Below, in pieces: positions 11,586 through 22,999 of a DNA stretch of 64,000 nt. The position numbers and the translations under genes were made by a program. A model generated the notes under the pieces. That model saw only the letters and a list, made by a program, of their open reading frames with translations. It was not told where the DNA came from and searched no databases. How positions within the stretch are numbered: the stretch's first letter is position 1; every line of letters begins with the position of its first letter. The DNA is from Ambrosia x helenae (lineage: Eukaryota; Streptophyta; Magnoliopsida; Asterales; Asteraceae), in contig CM061231.1 of assembly GCA_030844895.1 (NCBI GenBank), positions 132,341,023 through 132,405,022 of the forward strand. Reading direction: 5' to 3'.

Positions 11586-12521
11586 TTAGTCCCTACAAAA
11601 CATTACAAATGTGGAAACCACATCCTGTGTCAAACACCCATGTTTGCTAGAAAAAGCAAAGATTTCAATAACATATATACCTGAGGACTCTCCTCCAGAA
11701 GCCTTGGCTTGCATCAGTTCAGCTAAATACTTAGCACCGTTCCTCTTCCAATGCCCAATTTCATCACAATGAAAACACTTGGTATTTTTCAGAGGTTTCT
11801 TGTTGGCAATAGATTTGCCCTTTCCCTTCCCTTTGCCCTGATTGCCCTTCTTCTTGGTGTTAGGTTTCTTAACATGACCCTCCTTGATCATTAGCACTGG
11901 TGCAGTTTTGCTAGGTATGTTCACCTCAGCAGTTTTAAGCATCTGATGGAGTTCTGCAAGTGTCTTCTCCATCCCATTCATATTATAGTTCATAATGAAC
12001 TGGTCAAATGACTTGGGCAATGAGTTTAGGATGATATCCCCAGCTAACTCATCGCTCAATGGGGATTCCATATGAGCCAAGTGATCAACATATTCCTTCA
12101 TCTTTAACACATGAGTGCTAACTGATGTACCCTCGTGCATACGATTAGTTATAAGTGATCGCATCACATCAAACCTCTCATGACGAGCATTTTGTTGGAA
12201 CCTTTCAACCAGATGCTGATTCATCTCGTATGCTTCCATGTCTTCCATGGTCCTCTGAAGTTCAGGGATCATGGATGCTAACATCAGACATGAGACTTTC
12301 AAAGAGTCATCAAAATGCTTAACATAGTTTCTATAAGCATTAGTGTTCTGATTGATGGGTTCATCGGGGACTGGTGTTTCAAGAACATACAACTTGTTCT
12401 CTGCCTTGAGAACAATTTCCAAGTTGCGGTGCCAGTCCATGAAGTTGGAGTGGTTAAGTTTGTCCTTCTCTAAGATGGACTTGAGAGAGAATTGGGAGGT
12501 GGAATTGTTTTCAGTTGACAT
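11586..12521 (-). CDS. Copia gag with a damaged zinc knuckle
   Basis: A 311-residue open frame begins with ATG at 12521. The N-terminal half has the UBN2/Retrotran_gag-type layout ('LNHSNFMDWHRNLEIVL' through 'LAELHQMLKTAE'), followed by a Lys/Gly-rich basic stretch (about residues 215-245) and a CCHC knuckle at about residues 247-260. The knuckle reads CFHCDEIGHWKRNG, so the fourth ligand is Gly where the family has Cys; this should weaken RNA binding. The frame is uninterrupted, unlike pol, but its last about 25 residues leave the gag pattern and probably read through a frameshift. Confidence 0.75.
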   Translation of the reverse strand: MSTENNSTSQFSLKSILEKDKLNHSNFMDWHRNLEIVLKAENKLYVLETPVPDEPINQNTNAYRNYVKHFDDSLKVSCLMLASMIPELQRTMEDMEAYEMNQHLVERFQQNARHERFDVMRSLITNRMHEGTSVSTHVLKMKEYVDHLAHMESPLSDELAGDIILNSLPKSFDQFIMNYNMNGMEKTLAELHQMLKTAEVNIPSKTAPVLMIKEGHVKKPNTKKKGNQGKGKGKGKSIANKKPLKNTKCFHCDEIGHWKRNGAKYLAELMQAKASGGESSGIYVIEIFAFSSKHGCLTQDVVSTFVMFCRD

Positions 12522-13718
12522 CTACAAAGTTCAAAATTAACTTATTAGTATATTATGTTTTAAGTATCCTAATTATTTTATGACCCAAAAGCAAAATTAA
12601 TTAGGATGAGACCCCGACTCATCAATACACAGTGAACTGGCTTAGCACTGTCCACTTGTACGATTAGGTAGGTAAACAACGATTGTTAATTGTGTTCACT
12701 ACACAACTCTCCATTTGGGGTTATCGCTAAGAGCGATGTATGTTTAACCCCAACTATGCCCACTTGATAAACAAGCGATGTTTGGTCCTTTACTGTTAAT
12801 TGTAACACTGGCCTATGTTACACAGATGCAGGGATCAATGCCCAGATGCAAGGATCAGCACTGATATTTAGGTTCGATTTAGAATGAAGTGTTAACTTGT
12901 TAAGGGTGGCATAAAACATCAATTTAAAATTGGGATTTATTTTAATATTTACGATAAATATTTTGAATAACTCGTAGCATGATGCGAGTTACACAACAGT
13001 TTATAAAATCCAATTGTATATAATTCGTGATAATTGAAACTCCTTTCAACACTCAACATGATATAGTTTTAAATACCCTATTTAAACTATGTTGGTCGTT
13101 TTATCGTGAATGAACTTGTTTTAATATTAACAAAACCATTTTATTAAATATGCTTTTCGATTTTATAAAACTTGTTTTAGTAAAACCGTTGCCATGATTG
13201 TGAAAATTTTATTTATTTTGGGTTATCTAGATTATTTTCAATAAATAAAACACAACCACAAAACATAATAATAAAATTAAATGAATCGAGCCCCTAATAG
13301 GTCACCCGTTTCGTTCTAGCGAGAAACGAAACGAACTAGTCTAAAAGGGTTTCAAAACTATTTTGATAACTCCTAATTGACCCGAGATCTCTATCTTCAT
13401 GGAACCTGTTCGCCTTTTTATCTTCGTCTTGATCTTGTACTCGAAGGATTACAACAATAAATTTGAAAATACAATAAAATCAAATCTATTCTAATCCTAT
13501 CTATTACACCGGATCCAATATCCGTAATAAAAAAATACAAATAAAAAAAATAAAAAAACCATCACAAACACAACCATGACAAGGGTCAAATACCTAGGAC
13601 TCGATTCACATCACAATCCATGAAAAACAAAAAGCTTTTGATCTTTTGTCAAAAAAAAATGACAAATAAAACATAGATCAAAATTATAACTTTACCATCT
13701 ATACGCGCGTAACCGTGA
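12522..13718 (-). other. Untranslated leader of the minus-strand copia element
   Basis: About 1.2 kb between the gag start and the primer binding site contains no gene. It is AT-rich, with many A and T runs towards its upstream end (13440-13700). A long leader is known for several copia lineages; no packaging motif could be identified by eye. Confidence 0.5.
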
Positions 13719-13729
13719 CTCTGATACCA
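13719..13729 (-). promoter_or_regulatory. Primer binding site (initiator tRNA-Met)
   Basis: The minus strand reads TGGTATCAGAG one base from the LTR end. This is the complement of the initiator methionine tRNA 3' end used by most plant copia elements, and it fixes the LTR boundary. Confidence 0.8.
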
Positions 13730-13730
13730 C

Positions 13731-14446
13731 TGTTGGGAATCATGGTATCTAATTCACAGTGGAAGCGGTTTATAAGTTTAACAAAACGGATTATATATAC
13801 ATTATATATAAGGGCCGATTTATATATATATATATATATATAATTTATTTTATTAATCTGATTAATAAAATATTCTCAATCAGGATCTCAGTTAAACACG
13901 TATAAACAAATAAATAATAAACAACCATAGGGGATTTAGTAATCAACCTTTGACGACTACACCGGAATTGTAACACGCGGGTTACAACGAATCCACGCCA
14001 GTAGAAAGTTCACACCGAGCACGAACCAACCGGGAAGCAAAAGTTTGCAAGAGGAAGGCGGCGGCTTGTGGTGGTTATCAGCCGAAACAAGGCAAAAAAG
14101 GGCGGCAGCCCTTTTCCTTTGGGTGGCGGCCGCAAAAACTCTTTACTTGGGGAGGAAGGAGTTGTTTTGTGTTGAAAGGTGTAATTAGGGTTTATCCCTT
14201 AATCTTCTTTTATGGAACACAATCTTACACTAAGCCCCCTTGCATATTACTATAATATTCCTTAATATTAATCCAATTAATATTAAGTCCCCCAAGTCCA
14301 AAAACTATTATTATTTCACAAATAATAATCCACTGACTCGTGAACTTATCTGATTCGTGTACCAACGTGTAACTCTTCGGATCGTACTGGGTCGGATTAC
14401 GTTGACTTCGACTTTTAATTACATCGGGCATACTATATATCCAACA
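13731..14446 (-). repeat. 5' LTR of the minus-strand copia element
   Basis: The 716-bp stretch starts (on +) with TGTTGG and ends with CCAACA, giving the TG...CA ends and a 6-bp terminal inverted repeat. It abuts the primer binding site. It contains a TA-rich run (about 13790-13870). No second copy is present at the other end of the element. Confidence 0.75.
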
Positions 14447-16136
14447 AATTGCACTTCCATGCATTTTGTTATTGAACAACGAAGATTGATTACGAACATT
14501 AAGGTCTTATTCGATCATGGTGACCATAGTACGAATGCCAAAAGCATAATTCATGTGACACCACTGCTTCGAGTATAATTGTTGGGGGTATCAATAATCA
14601 CCTCTCACAAATTGGGCTCACAATCTCGTCAGACACATCCTCAATATATGTATATTAGACGCTACCAACCATCCCTGAAGGCCCCGTCTGGCTTCATGCG
14701 CGTTGTAAGAATGTACAATGTCGTAGCTAGCTGGTTTATGCAAAAAGGTCTTAACTGTATTACATAATAATAGAATTGCAAAGATATTCTAGAGAGTCAT
14801 GAGAACTACTAGGAACATAGCTAAATATTCATTGCATTTGTCAGGAACGTTACCGGTAACAAGTTGACGAACAACTAATGTGCATTTTCAAATCGGTGTG
14901 AAGATCTTTTCTAACCTCCTGACTCCTGTTATAACCTTCATGACACCCTTCAACCTGGTATCAAACCTGCACTCTACAATTATATCCCCGACAAATAATT
15001 CTCCCAGTAAGTTAGATCAGGGTCTAAACTTATTTGCGCAAGTACTTTAACTTTTCGATGACGTAATCGTTCATTAGAGCTTCATGAGCCAACTTACAAA
15101 CACGCGACACATTTTTTTCTTTGATTTTGTCGTATCCCGAAGCTCGCTTGTTGTATGTGTATATATACAAGGTTTAGCGCAATTTCATTTTACAAAACAA
15201 ATCATAAGAATTAACTTTTTATTGACTTCAAATATCAACAGGTGAGACAACCCGAGACACCCTCGAAACAATGTTGATTGATTAATTTGGTGTGACTAAT
15301 ATTTCTGTTTGATTATCATTATAATCACTAACGGACAAGTTTGGGCAATAATAGTTATCACTAACCTGCCGTTAAAAAGTTAATGTTTTCCTTCCTTTCT
15401 TTCCAAACAAAATCTCTTCAACACAATTTTTTTCTTTTCACTCCTTTAAAAAAAATCTCTAGAACACCATCAACTTTTTATACTTCTCTTTCCTTTATTT
15501 TCTTTCGTTAATTGTGCTTCGTTTTTCTTTTTTTTTTTTTTATGTTTGAACGTTTTTAATAGAAGCACACAAAAAATAGAAGAGGGAAAACGGAAACTTC
15601 ACACCCATCCCTTCTCATTTGATTTCGGTGCCTCGCGCCCTCCCATCCCTCCTACAGACAACCTAGTGCCGCTCTTCACCCTTGATTATAAGACTCAACA
15701 AGAAATATGCACATTTGTTTTGTTATTTTGAAAATATTCCAGTACAACCTTATACATCCGTTACATTTAATTGAGCCACATGCCGATCTAGTAGCCTCTC
15801 AATAGTACATTGTAAAGTTAAAAGTTAGGATAAAAAGTCATATATGATTGGCCTTATTTGTTAAAGCTTCTCAAATATATCCCTTCCATGGCAGACAAGG
15901 TAAGCAATGAATCAACTCATCATAGTCACATATGGTCCGACCAATAAAGCAAGGGTACAATCCATCTTTTAAGGGCCCAACACGTACAAAATTATATCAA
16001 ATACATCTATTTTGGATACGATAAATGAACTTATATTTGAAATTAAAAATTAAATAGACTTTTGATTAATTTCATACCACATATAGGATTTGTTTTTTTA
16101 AAATGATTTTTTTTTTACTCCGATTTATGTCATATC
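14447..16136. other. Non-coding intergenic stretch
   Basis: Only short accidental frames are present. There are long T runs (about 15525-15541) and a TATA-like run near 15160, but no recognisable gene or bounded repeat. Confidence 0.4.
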
Positions 16137-16147
16137 AACAATTGGCT

Positions 16148-16510
16148 AAATGTGCACAAGACAGCAGGCGTTGATAAGCTCAAACGAAAATGGGTGCGGT
16201 TGGTGATCATTGGCGTTTGTTGGGCTATTTGGAAAGCTCGCAACGGTTTGATTTTCTCTGGGAGAAGGACGAGTCCAGAAGTAGTTTTCGGGGAAGCCCA
16301 AGCCATGATTTATCTATGGGCCAAGTACAAGACAAAAGGAACGAATTGGAGTTGGGAAAATTAGCGAGTGTTTAATGTATTAAATATGTAGCAAGGGGTG
16401 GTACTGGAATGTTATTTGGTGTGTAATGATCTTGTTTAGCATCTAGCTAGGCATTTGAGTGTAACATTTTGGTGATGAAATAAAACGTTGTTTGCCGATA
16501 AAAAAAAAAA
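16148..16510 (+). mobile_element. 5'-truncated LINE with target-site duplication
   Basis: The 363-bp insertion ends in a poly(A) tail (16499-16510) and is flanked by the direct repeat AACAATTGGCT (16137-16147 and 16509-16519). It encodes the last residues of a plant LINE ORF2 (16152-16372), with 'VCWAIWKARNGLIFSGRR' as seen after the zinc-binding reverse transcriptase tail of L1-type plant LINEs. The 3' UTR ends GTTTGCCGATAAAA. All marks of target-primed reverse transcription are present: 5' truncation, poly(A) and a target duplication overlapping the tail. Confidence 0.88.
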
Positions 16511-16519
16511 CAATTGGCT

Positions 16520-17062
16520 TGTGGTGGTACAGGTTCTTTTACTTTTGCTTTTATAATTATTTTTATTTATCTTTATTTGTGTTGTCGTGGGTTTCAGTTT
16601 TATATAAAGTGTTAATGGTAACGTAGACAAGGTTCATAATAAATAGATTTTCACGCATGAATGTCGTAGTCAGATAAAAGTGAAGAACTCTATAATTATC
16701 AGCTTTTATTAAAGTGATTTGGACAGACAATATTATTGATCTTCTTCATGTGGTTACATAATGTCCGTTTGCGTGGCGACTGGGCCCCGATAGAACATCG
16801 TGTTTACGGGCGGAGCTGACGGGTAATCGTCTTTGACGAAACTCGATAACCAATTCAATCAGTACATAGAAAGTCACCCTTAAAAAGAAGATTGTTTAAA
16901 TTTTGAAACTATGAAATTCATTACGGATGTACCTTTTTTTAAATTGTGTTTTTATATAAAAGTTAAGTTCAGCAAAAAGTGACGAAAAGCACATAACATA
17001 AATTTTGACAATGTGTTTTATGTGATACAGCTATAAAACAGGTCATTGATCCGACACGGCCT
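16520..17062. other. Non-coding stretch
   Basis: No coding frame or bounded repeat was recognised in this AT-rich interval between two retroposon insertions. Confidence 0.4.
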
Positions 17063-17078
17063 TATTAATTTTTTTTTT

Positions 17079-17290
17079 TTTTTGAACAGTGACTTTCTTC
17101 GAGCTTTGTGTGGCAGAAGTTCATCACATCCGCCTAATCGACGGGCCCTACCCTCCTACACGTCCAGACTATGTTGTCTGAACCGAATCCACACCGGTAC
17201 GATGGGAGGTTACGGCGTTCTCCCGGAAACCTTTTCCACCTCCACACAAGTAACTTTGCTGAAGTAATGGCTAGGCATAAATTTTGTACA
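17079..17290 (-). mobile_element. Short retroposon (SINE or LINE 3' end), minus strand
   Basis: About 205 bp of GC-rich DNA follows a long T run on +, so the element's poly(A) tail lies on the minus strand after the sequence CACTGTTC. Both sides carry TATTAATTTTTTTT (from 17063 and from 17291), which fits a target duplication in a poly(T/A) site. The minus strand contains 'GGATTCGGTTCAGAC', partly like a Pol III B box, but I cannot separate a SINE from a truncated LINE 3' UTR. The open frame at 17046-17267 on + is not a gene. Confidence 0.55.
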
Positions 17291-17370
17291 TATTAATTTT
17301 TTTTTTACAACTTTTGATTTAGATAACGTTATTGGGTAAGCATCATACCCGCATACTTTTGGGTTATGCT

Positions 17371-17600
17371 TTAGAGTGTGTGTAGTGGATGAAAGAAAAT
17401 AACGCCCCTCTCATAATCTTATTGGCTGAAAACAAGTGGCACAAAAACCAATAATCTATAGCGTTATATATATAACGCCTCACGCCCAATTTTTCAATTT
17501 CAAAGTAATATAGCGCCCCATAAAGCCCCCCGTAGCGGTGTTTGGGTGCTATTTTTCAATTTCAAGTCCCAATAACGCCACACTACACATAGTCTTAATA
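17371..17600. mobile_element. MITE-like element with ATAACGCC motifs
   Basis: The ends carry inverted matches (TGTGTAGTG on the left, CACTACACA on the right), and the body repeats AATAACGCC / GGCGTTAT in both orientations together with two ATTTTTCAATTTCAA copies. There is no coding capacity. The size (about 230 bp) and symmetry suggest a non-autonomous DNA transposon. Exact ends and target duplication are uncertain. Confidence 0.4.
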
Positions 17601-17617
17601 CTTGTACCTACAAATAT

Positions 17618-17636
17618 TTTTTTTTTTTTGAACGGC
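17618..17636 (-). mobile_element. 19-bp retroposed tail with 13-bp target duplication
   Basis: A run of 12 T followed by GAACGGC is flanked on both sides by the perfect 13-bp direct repeat TACCTACAAATAT (17605-17617, 17637-17649). Read on the minus strand, this is GCCGTTC plus poly(A): an extreme 5' truncation leaving 7 bases and a tail. The GTTC-poly(A) junction matches the end of the retroposon at 17079. Confidence 0.75.
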
Positions 17637-17649
17637 TACCTACAAATAT

Positions 17650-18367
17650 ATTAACAAAAAAACTATGGCTCAACTGTAAATAAGAAAAACAAATTAGTTT
17701 TATGGATTTACTTGGTAACTATATTAATAATTAAAAAGTTTATTGGATTTAAATAATCTCAAGTTTCACATATTAGTCGGCAACAGTACCAACTAAGGAA
17801 ATGTGTTGTAAATGTCCCAACTTCTAACTTATTTTACTACAAGAATCTTATACTGACTAAAAGTTAATCCATGTAGTTTTCCTAACATGAACTGTTGTAG
17901 AAGCAATCCACTTCATTAAAACTTTGCTACATAAGCAGACTAAGGTCAGTAAAACTCTAACTTATTTGCCACATAAGCAGTCCATGATAACAAACTAGGA
18001 TCTTTTTGCCATATATGAAGCCCACATCAACAAAAATTAACTAAGTTAACTTTTAGTTAGTATGAGGTCTATAAGCAAATAGGTTAAATGTTTGTTGAGT
18101 AAACTGTCATTTTGGCCTGTGAGGTTTGGCCCAAAATGACATTTAGACAGAAAAATTTATTTATCACTAGAACCCCTGTGGTTTCATTTTGGTGCCATTT
18201 TCGCCCAATTTTTTTTAACTCCGTTAGAAAACTCAGTTAAGGTCAGGGACATTTTTATCATTTCAGGTCAAAACTTAAAAAACATATATTTTAACGATCT
18301 TCTTCACCTATACGACTGAAACCACAGGTTCTTCCCACAACTCCTTCAAAAACCCTAATTCCCAAAA

Positions 18368-18401
<34 letters not shown>

Positions 18402-18412
18402 CCAAATCGACA
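17650..18412. repeat. Non-coding DNA with a CTGTGGTTTCATTT-type repeat
   Basis: From about 18085 to 18270 there are phrases such as CCTGTGAGGTTTGGCCC and CCCTGTGGTTTCATTTTGG, related to the foldback element at 42466 and the repeat at 52290. A 29-base A run (about 18370-18399) stands just upstream of the next ATG. No gene was seen. Confidence 0.4.
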
Positions 18413-18727
18413 ATGGTTTTCTGTAATTGTGGAGCTCCAACTAAATTACGTGTGTCTTCGACCTCTACAAACCCTCGTAGATGTTTTTTCTGCTACAACA
18501 AGAAGGGAAGGAGTTGTGGTTTCGTTTGTTGGGCCGAACAACCTTTGGGTCAGATACCTAGTTTGATGAACTCTATCAACGAAAGTGAAGAGAATGAAAA
18601 ACGTCTGAGACTCAAGAACACAGCTTTAAAGACCTTGGTTGGAACACTCAAATCCAAGAACAAGAAGCTGAAAACTTATCTATGGATGACTTGGTTTGTA
18701 ATCATCGTGTATTTTATCATATTTTAG
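18413..18727 (+). CDS. Small GRF-type zinc-finger membrane protein
   Basis: The 104-residue frame starts at ATG 18413. Residues 4-45 form a GRF zinc finger: 'CNCGAP', then 'TSTNPRRCFFC' and a final Cys followed by Trp ('CGFVCW'). Residues about 59-89 are a charged heptad-like stretch, and the last 15 residues ('YLWMTWFVIIVYFIIF') are a single hydrophobic segment that could be a tail anchor. Small GRF proteins of this layout are multicopy in plant genomes and often lie in repeats; their role is not established. GRF fingers in other proteins bind single-stranded nucleic acid. The frame is intact, but whether it is expressed is unknown. Confidence 0.6.
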   Translation: MVFCNCGAPTKLRVSSTSTNPRRCFFCYNKKGRSCGFVCWAEQPLGQIPSLMNSINESEENEKRLRLKNTALKTLVGTLKSKNKKLKTYLWMTWFVIIVYFIIF

Positions 18728-19078
18728 TTGTTTTTCTGTAATGATCATGAAATTCCATATCAATGTATGTTAAGAAAGTTGAAAGTAGGTTGTTTTGTAA
18801 TGATTAAGAACCATGAAGTGTATGTTGTTTTTTTCTTGTAATGATCAATGATGGTTGAATGTGTGTTGTTAACCACCATTGAATGTATGTACTCTTTCTG
18901 TAATGATTTTGTTATAACAATCAATGAATGTTTGTAATGATCAAGAACCATGCTTGTGAACAAACAGGAAATGAGGAGACATAAAAAAGCAGTATAGTAG
19001 AGAGTTAAAGTAGTCTAATAGATACATGAAAGACAAGATGAAACAAGACACATAAGACTAAGTCAAGAAACAAAAAGC
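18728..19078. other. Non-coding stretch downstream of the GRF gene
   Basis: Imperfect repetition of TGTAATGATCA and CAATGAATGT phrases gives false open frames on the minus strand. No gene was recognised. Confidence 0.35.
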
Positions 19079-19327
19079 CTACTTCTAATGATAATCGTCA
19101 TCCGAACAGTAGTCTGAATATGAACCATGCTCTCATTCATAGGGATCATGGTACCAATCATTCTCTTCTGGGTTGGAATAATTCCATGCATTCTTCAACA
19201 CCTCTGGGTCATAGTCTCTACATGGGTCAAACTCCTATTCTTTAACTGCTTCTTAAACTGCCTTTATGACACCACGCCAATGGCTGAAACACGTGGCGCG
19301 ACGTTCGAAGAGCATAAAACCAAGATT
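19079..19327 (-). pseudogene. Short acidic reading frame with stops, unknown
   Basis: The minus strand from an ATG near 19316 reads about 75 codons with three stops, ending '...DWYHDPYE', then 'EHGSYSDYCSDDDYH' and a stop near 19079. The acidic, Tyr-rich tail is unlike random translation of AT-rich DNA. It converges on the GRF gene, and the pair may be leftovers of one transposon, but I do not recognise the protein. Confidence 0.3.
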
Positions 19328-19329
19328 AA

Positions 19330-22300
19330 CACAAACTACAAGTAATTAAGAAAAAGGATCATTTATTCATATGCAGAAAAGTAGTTTCATGTTCCACACA
19401 CATTACTTAACAATATAGTTTTAAATAAAAGCTGAGGTTTCTCAACTATATCCCAACCCATGGAAAATAAGAGTGAAACCCCCTAAAAGATTCTGATGCT
19501 GGTATAATCCCTACTGCCCTAGCCATGAAGTCTTCCAGCAATTAGTTACCTGAAAGATATATTAAAAAGATGTCAATATATAAAATATTGGTGAGTTCAC
19601 ATGTTTTAGTTTTACAAAACATTTTAATAACAACATTTTTGGGAAATAACACAAGTAGTGACTATTGTAAGAGTTGCAAGTTCTTACAATCTACTTGAGC
19701 CCATAACCAAACCAAGACTAGCATAGCAATGCCTCGCTCAGAGTTGTTTTCTCAGAAATTAACAACTTAGTTCAGAATACGTGCACCCTGGCATACACAG
19801 TTTCATAATCGACACTATCGATTAGGAGTGGGCCTTGTCAGGCACCAATAGTACTATCCAAATATTCCTTCGGTTTTCGATTTCACACATACATAATAAT
19901 AAATGGTTACAATAGCGAGGACTCACCCCGAATGACGAACAACAAACTCAAGTATTCAACATATCACATATTTCCCTAACATAACATATCTTTCCCCTGA
20001 AAATAAAAACATTAAAAGGAGGCCGTGAAACTCACCTCAAGCAAGCGTGCAAGCCAAAATATCGAGAATAGCAAGTCCAAGGTCAAACACCTACAAATGT
20101 CCTAGATGTATAAATCACTAAGTCTATACCGCGTGTGTTTCGGCAAGTTGTATGCCCAACTCCCAACACCACTATTTAGTACAATGCCCCATTTAATTAG
20201 ACGTGTATCATAGGTCTGTTGGTGATGGATTACCCTTGTTATAACTTACACTTATATTCTTGTATTAATTAACTCGTTTTACAACATTATCGACTCGACT
20301 CACTTTACAGTATAGTTATTTTCCCATTAAATAGTTATACTGGGATCTTGTTGATCAATGATACATTTTTAACACTCGACTCGACTCAATTTACCGTATA
20401 TTTACTTTCCCATTAAATAAATATACTAGGATCTTGTTGATTCGATAACATATTTTATATTGTCAAGTTCGTACACTTGTTTTAAACGTGTAATCTTCAT
20501 AAATTGTTTACGTTAATTCTCCCATGAATAGATTTCCAACACTTAGGAATGTGTTATGTATTCTCACCCAAATTATTTATTTTAGTTCATAGAATATATG
20601 TCTTCATTTTCACATTAGACGCAATAACATATATACGTATCTTGTAGGAAGTTATATAATATAAACTTATTCGTCCGTTTTACAATTTTTTTCCATTAAC
20701 ACGCCGTGATATAAATACGTTTACGTCCAATTATCTTGTATTTATGTATTTTCATGTCCCAAATAACATAAGTTGTTTATATATATATATATTTTTGTAC
20801 GAATAATTACTTGTCGTCGTATTATTATTTTTCCTACGTCCAAAATATATACTTTGTTATTTTTCCCTAAAGTTTGCAACATTATGTTTCCTTGAAATTA
20901 ATCAACCTTTTATTTCTACATATTTTACTTGGAACTTTATAAATAATATTTTTATTTTCAAAATCAAGACTTGATTATTTATAACAAATTACTCCAACAC
21001 TTTCGTATTCCCATATATCCAAAAGTGTCCATTTTAACACAAAGTTTTATCAAGTCTTAAGTTACCAAATTTTTATAAAAACCTTTATTTTTATATTTTT
21101 CCAACATGCTTGGTAATCTATATTTTTATAAAACCTTATTTTTTTTTAAAAAAAAACACATTTTTATATAAAAATACATTTCTTGTAAGTTTACTATTTT
21201 TCACAAAACAACCTTGGAAGGTTAACATCCTCCATTTTTAACACCTAAATTTTCAAAGTCACATTTTCAGATCTAAGTTTCTAAAATGTCATTTTATACA
21301 CCTTAACTTTTAAAGTTGCAAAATAATTCCTTTTAACTTTCAAAAGTGACAATTTTACATAAAAATAGTAAACTTGTTTTTATCAACTTTGTCAATATGA
21401 ATTATTATTATGTTCTAACACTATAATTAGTCCAAAATAGTCTTATTAGGGTTAATAATATGCGTGTTTGGTGTGTTAAGTCCATAATGTCCAATATGTC
21501 CATTTTTAGTGTTTCAAAGGTAATGTCTTTAAAGATGTAGTTTTTAGATCTTCTAACATTTTTAAGTTCCATCATATTATTATGTTTTATATGGTTATAT
21601 TATTATGATTAAAACCACTTTTAAGCATGTTCAAGTTATTTTTATAAAAACTACACAAAACATCTTCTAACACATATGTATGTGAACTTGTAAAAACTAT
21701 AAAAACACTAACATTTTTCTATAAAACTCACAGCCATATGAATATTTTTATAAACCCATGTTAAACTTGTAAAAACATATATTATCTCATGATCAAAACT
21801 CTAGTTATATAATATGTTAGAATCTTTAACATGTGTAAGATTATGTTAACTTTTTAAACTTTAAAAAACCATTAGCAAACATGTAATAACTCACGGCCCA
21901 TTTTATATGTGTCATTAACACTCCCATTTTAGTCTTGTAAAACATATGTTTCATTATATGAAAGTTCATTATCCTAACCCATGTACAACTTTCTTCTAAC
22001 ACATATTAAATAAAAACATACATAAACAAGAAGCAAGATTAAGAAACTTACAACTAGAACAAGGCTATGGAAGACTCAAAACTCAAGTGGAATGAGGTTT
22101 AAGTGTGCCTTCCAAGGGTTAAGCTCCAAGTTTTATTGTGCACACTAGTTTAAGGTATGGAAAGGATTGATTTTTGTGAGTGTTTTGATGAAAAACAAAA
22201 TGGATAAGGCTGTTAATGGGGCTAGCTATGGGTTTTTGAACAAGAAGATGAGTGTGTTGTTGGTTGATGTGTAGTGAGATTATGGAAGATATATTGCAAT

Positions 22301-22999
22301 TCATAAAGCACTTTTGTACTTAGGATTAGACTAAACATAAAGCATGCTTGTCCCATAATCATTTCATGCAAAGTAAGAAGCAACATTAGGGTGGCTTCTA
22401 CACCCTTATAGGGCCAGCCACAAGATGGCTTGGTGGGGCCCACTTGTTGCTAAAATATCTTATAACTAGATTAGTTAATTCATAATTGTTTCGGTTAGGG
22501 TTTTCGGGGTTTTATCGCGTGTTTATTACAAGCTATTCCGGACATATAATTGAATCCCTATTACCCATAAACATGAGTAATTTTAGGTATTGGTAAGTTA
22601 CTTAGGCTTTAATTGGGTGAATTTATAAGTTACCCGCGTATCGGGTACGACACGCGAACTTTATTCATTACCTGGAGATTTTTGTTTCAAGTTTCCACAT
22701 ATGGTTTTGGAGTTCCAAAACACATAATATTTCATGGAAATTCCCTTTATTTCATATTCCGGGTGTTCGAGATTGTTTTTGGTTAATTAATAGTTATCGG
22801 GTAATCACCAACGTCCGTTCCGGACAAGTTTATTTGCACGCGATTTCGTTATGCTTCAATATTAAACATGTGCATTCCTTTGCATCTTATGGGGAATTTG
22901 CTATTCTCTAAGGCTTAGTAAAAACAATTAACACGAAATTGCACTTAATTACATGTAATTAGATAGTACGGATTTACCTTAATTTTGCCACTTGTCACA
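19330..22999 (-). repeat. Long LTR of a Ty3/gypsy element (left boundary uncertain)
   Basis: On the minus strand the end of the gypsy pol frame is followed by ACGGGGGAAGAA and TGTGACAAGTGG at 22999, which is polypurine tract then LTR start. The following 3.6 kb is AT-rich and non-coding. It contains a phrase (about 19590, complement GTGAACTCACCAA) that also lies near the 3' end of the other gypsy LTR at 62377-62389. The left end may be near 19268 (TGACACCACG on +). No second LTR copy is in the window. Confidence 0.5.

Larger units (their letters stand above)
8099..14446 (-). mobile_element. Ty1/copia retrotransposon, minus strand, one LTR recognised
   Basis: On the minus strand the order is LTR (14446-13731), primer binding site, long leader, gag, protease remnant, integrase, reverse transcriptase, RNase H. 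This order (integrase before reverse transcriptase) defines Ty1/copia. A polypurine-like AGTGGGAGTTG at about 8098-8110 marks the expected 3' end, but the sequence left of it does not resemble the LTR found on the right. The left LTR has therefore been lost, replaced or has diverged beyond recognition. Many stops and frameshifts show it cannot move by itself. Confidence 0.8.

Noticed and set aside
18760..18963. Minus-strand frame downstream of the GRF gene
   Set aside because: It is produced by imperfect repetition of TGTAATGATCA phrases and is low complexity.
19330..22999. Same family as the gypsy element at 60090
   Set aside because: LTR termini differ (TGTGACAAGTGG versus TGTGATACCCCG); only one short phrase is shared.
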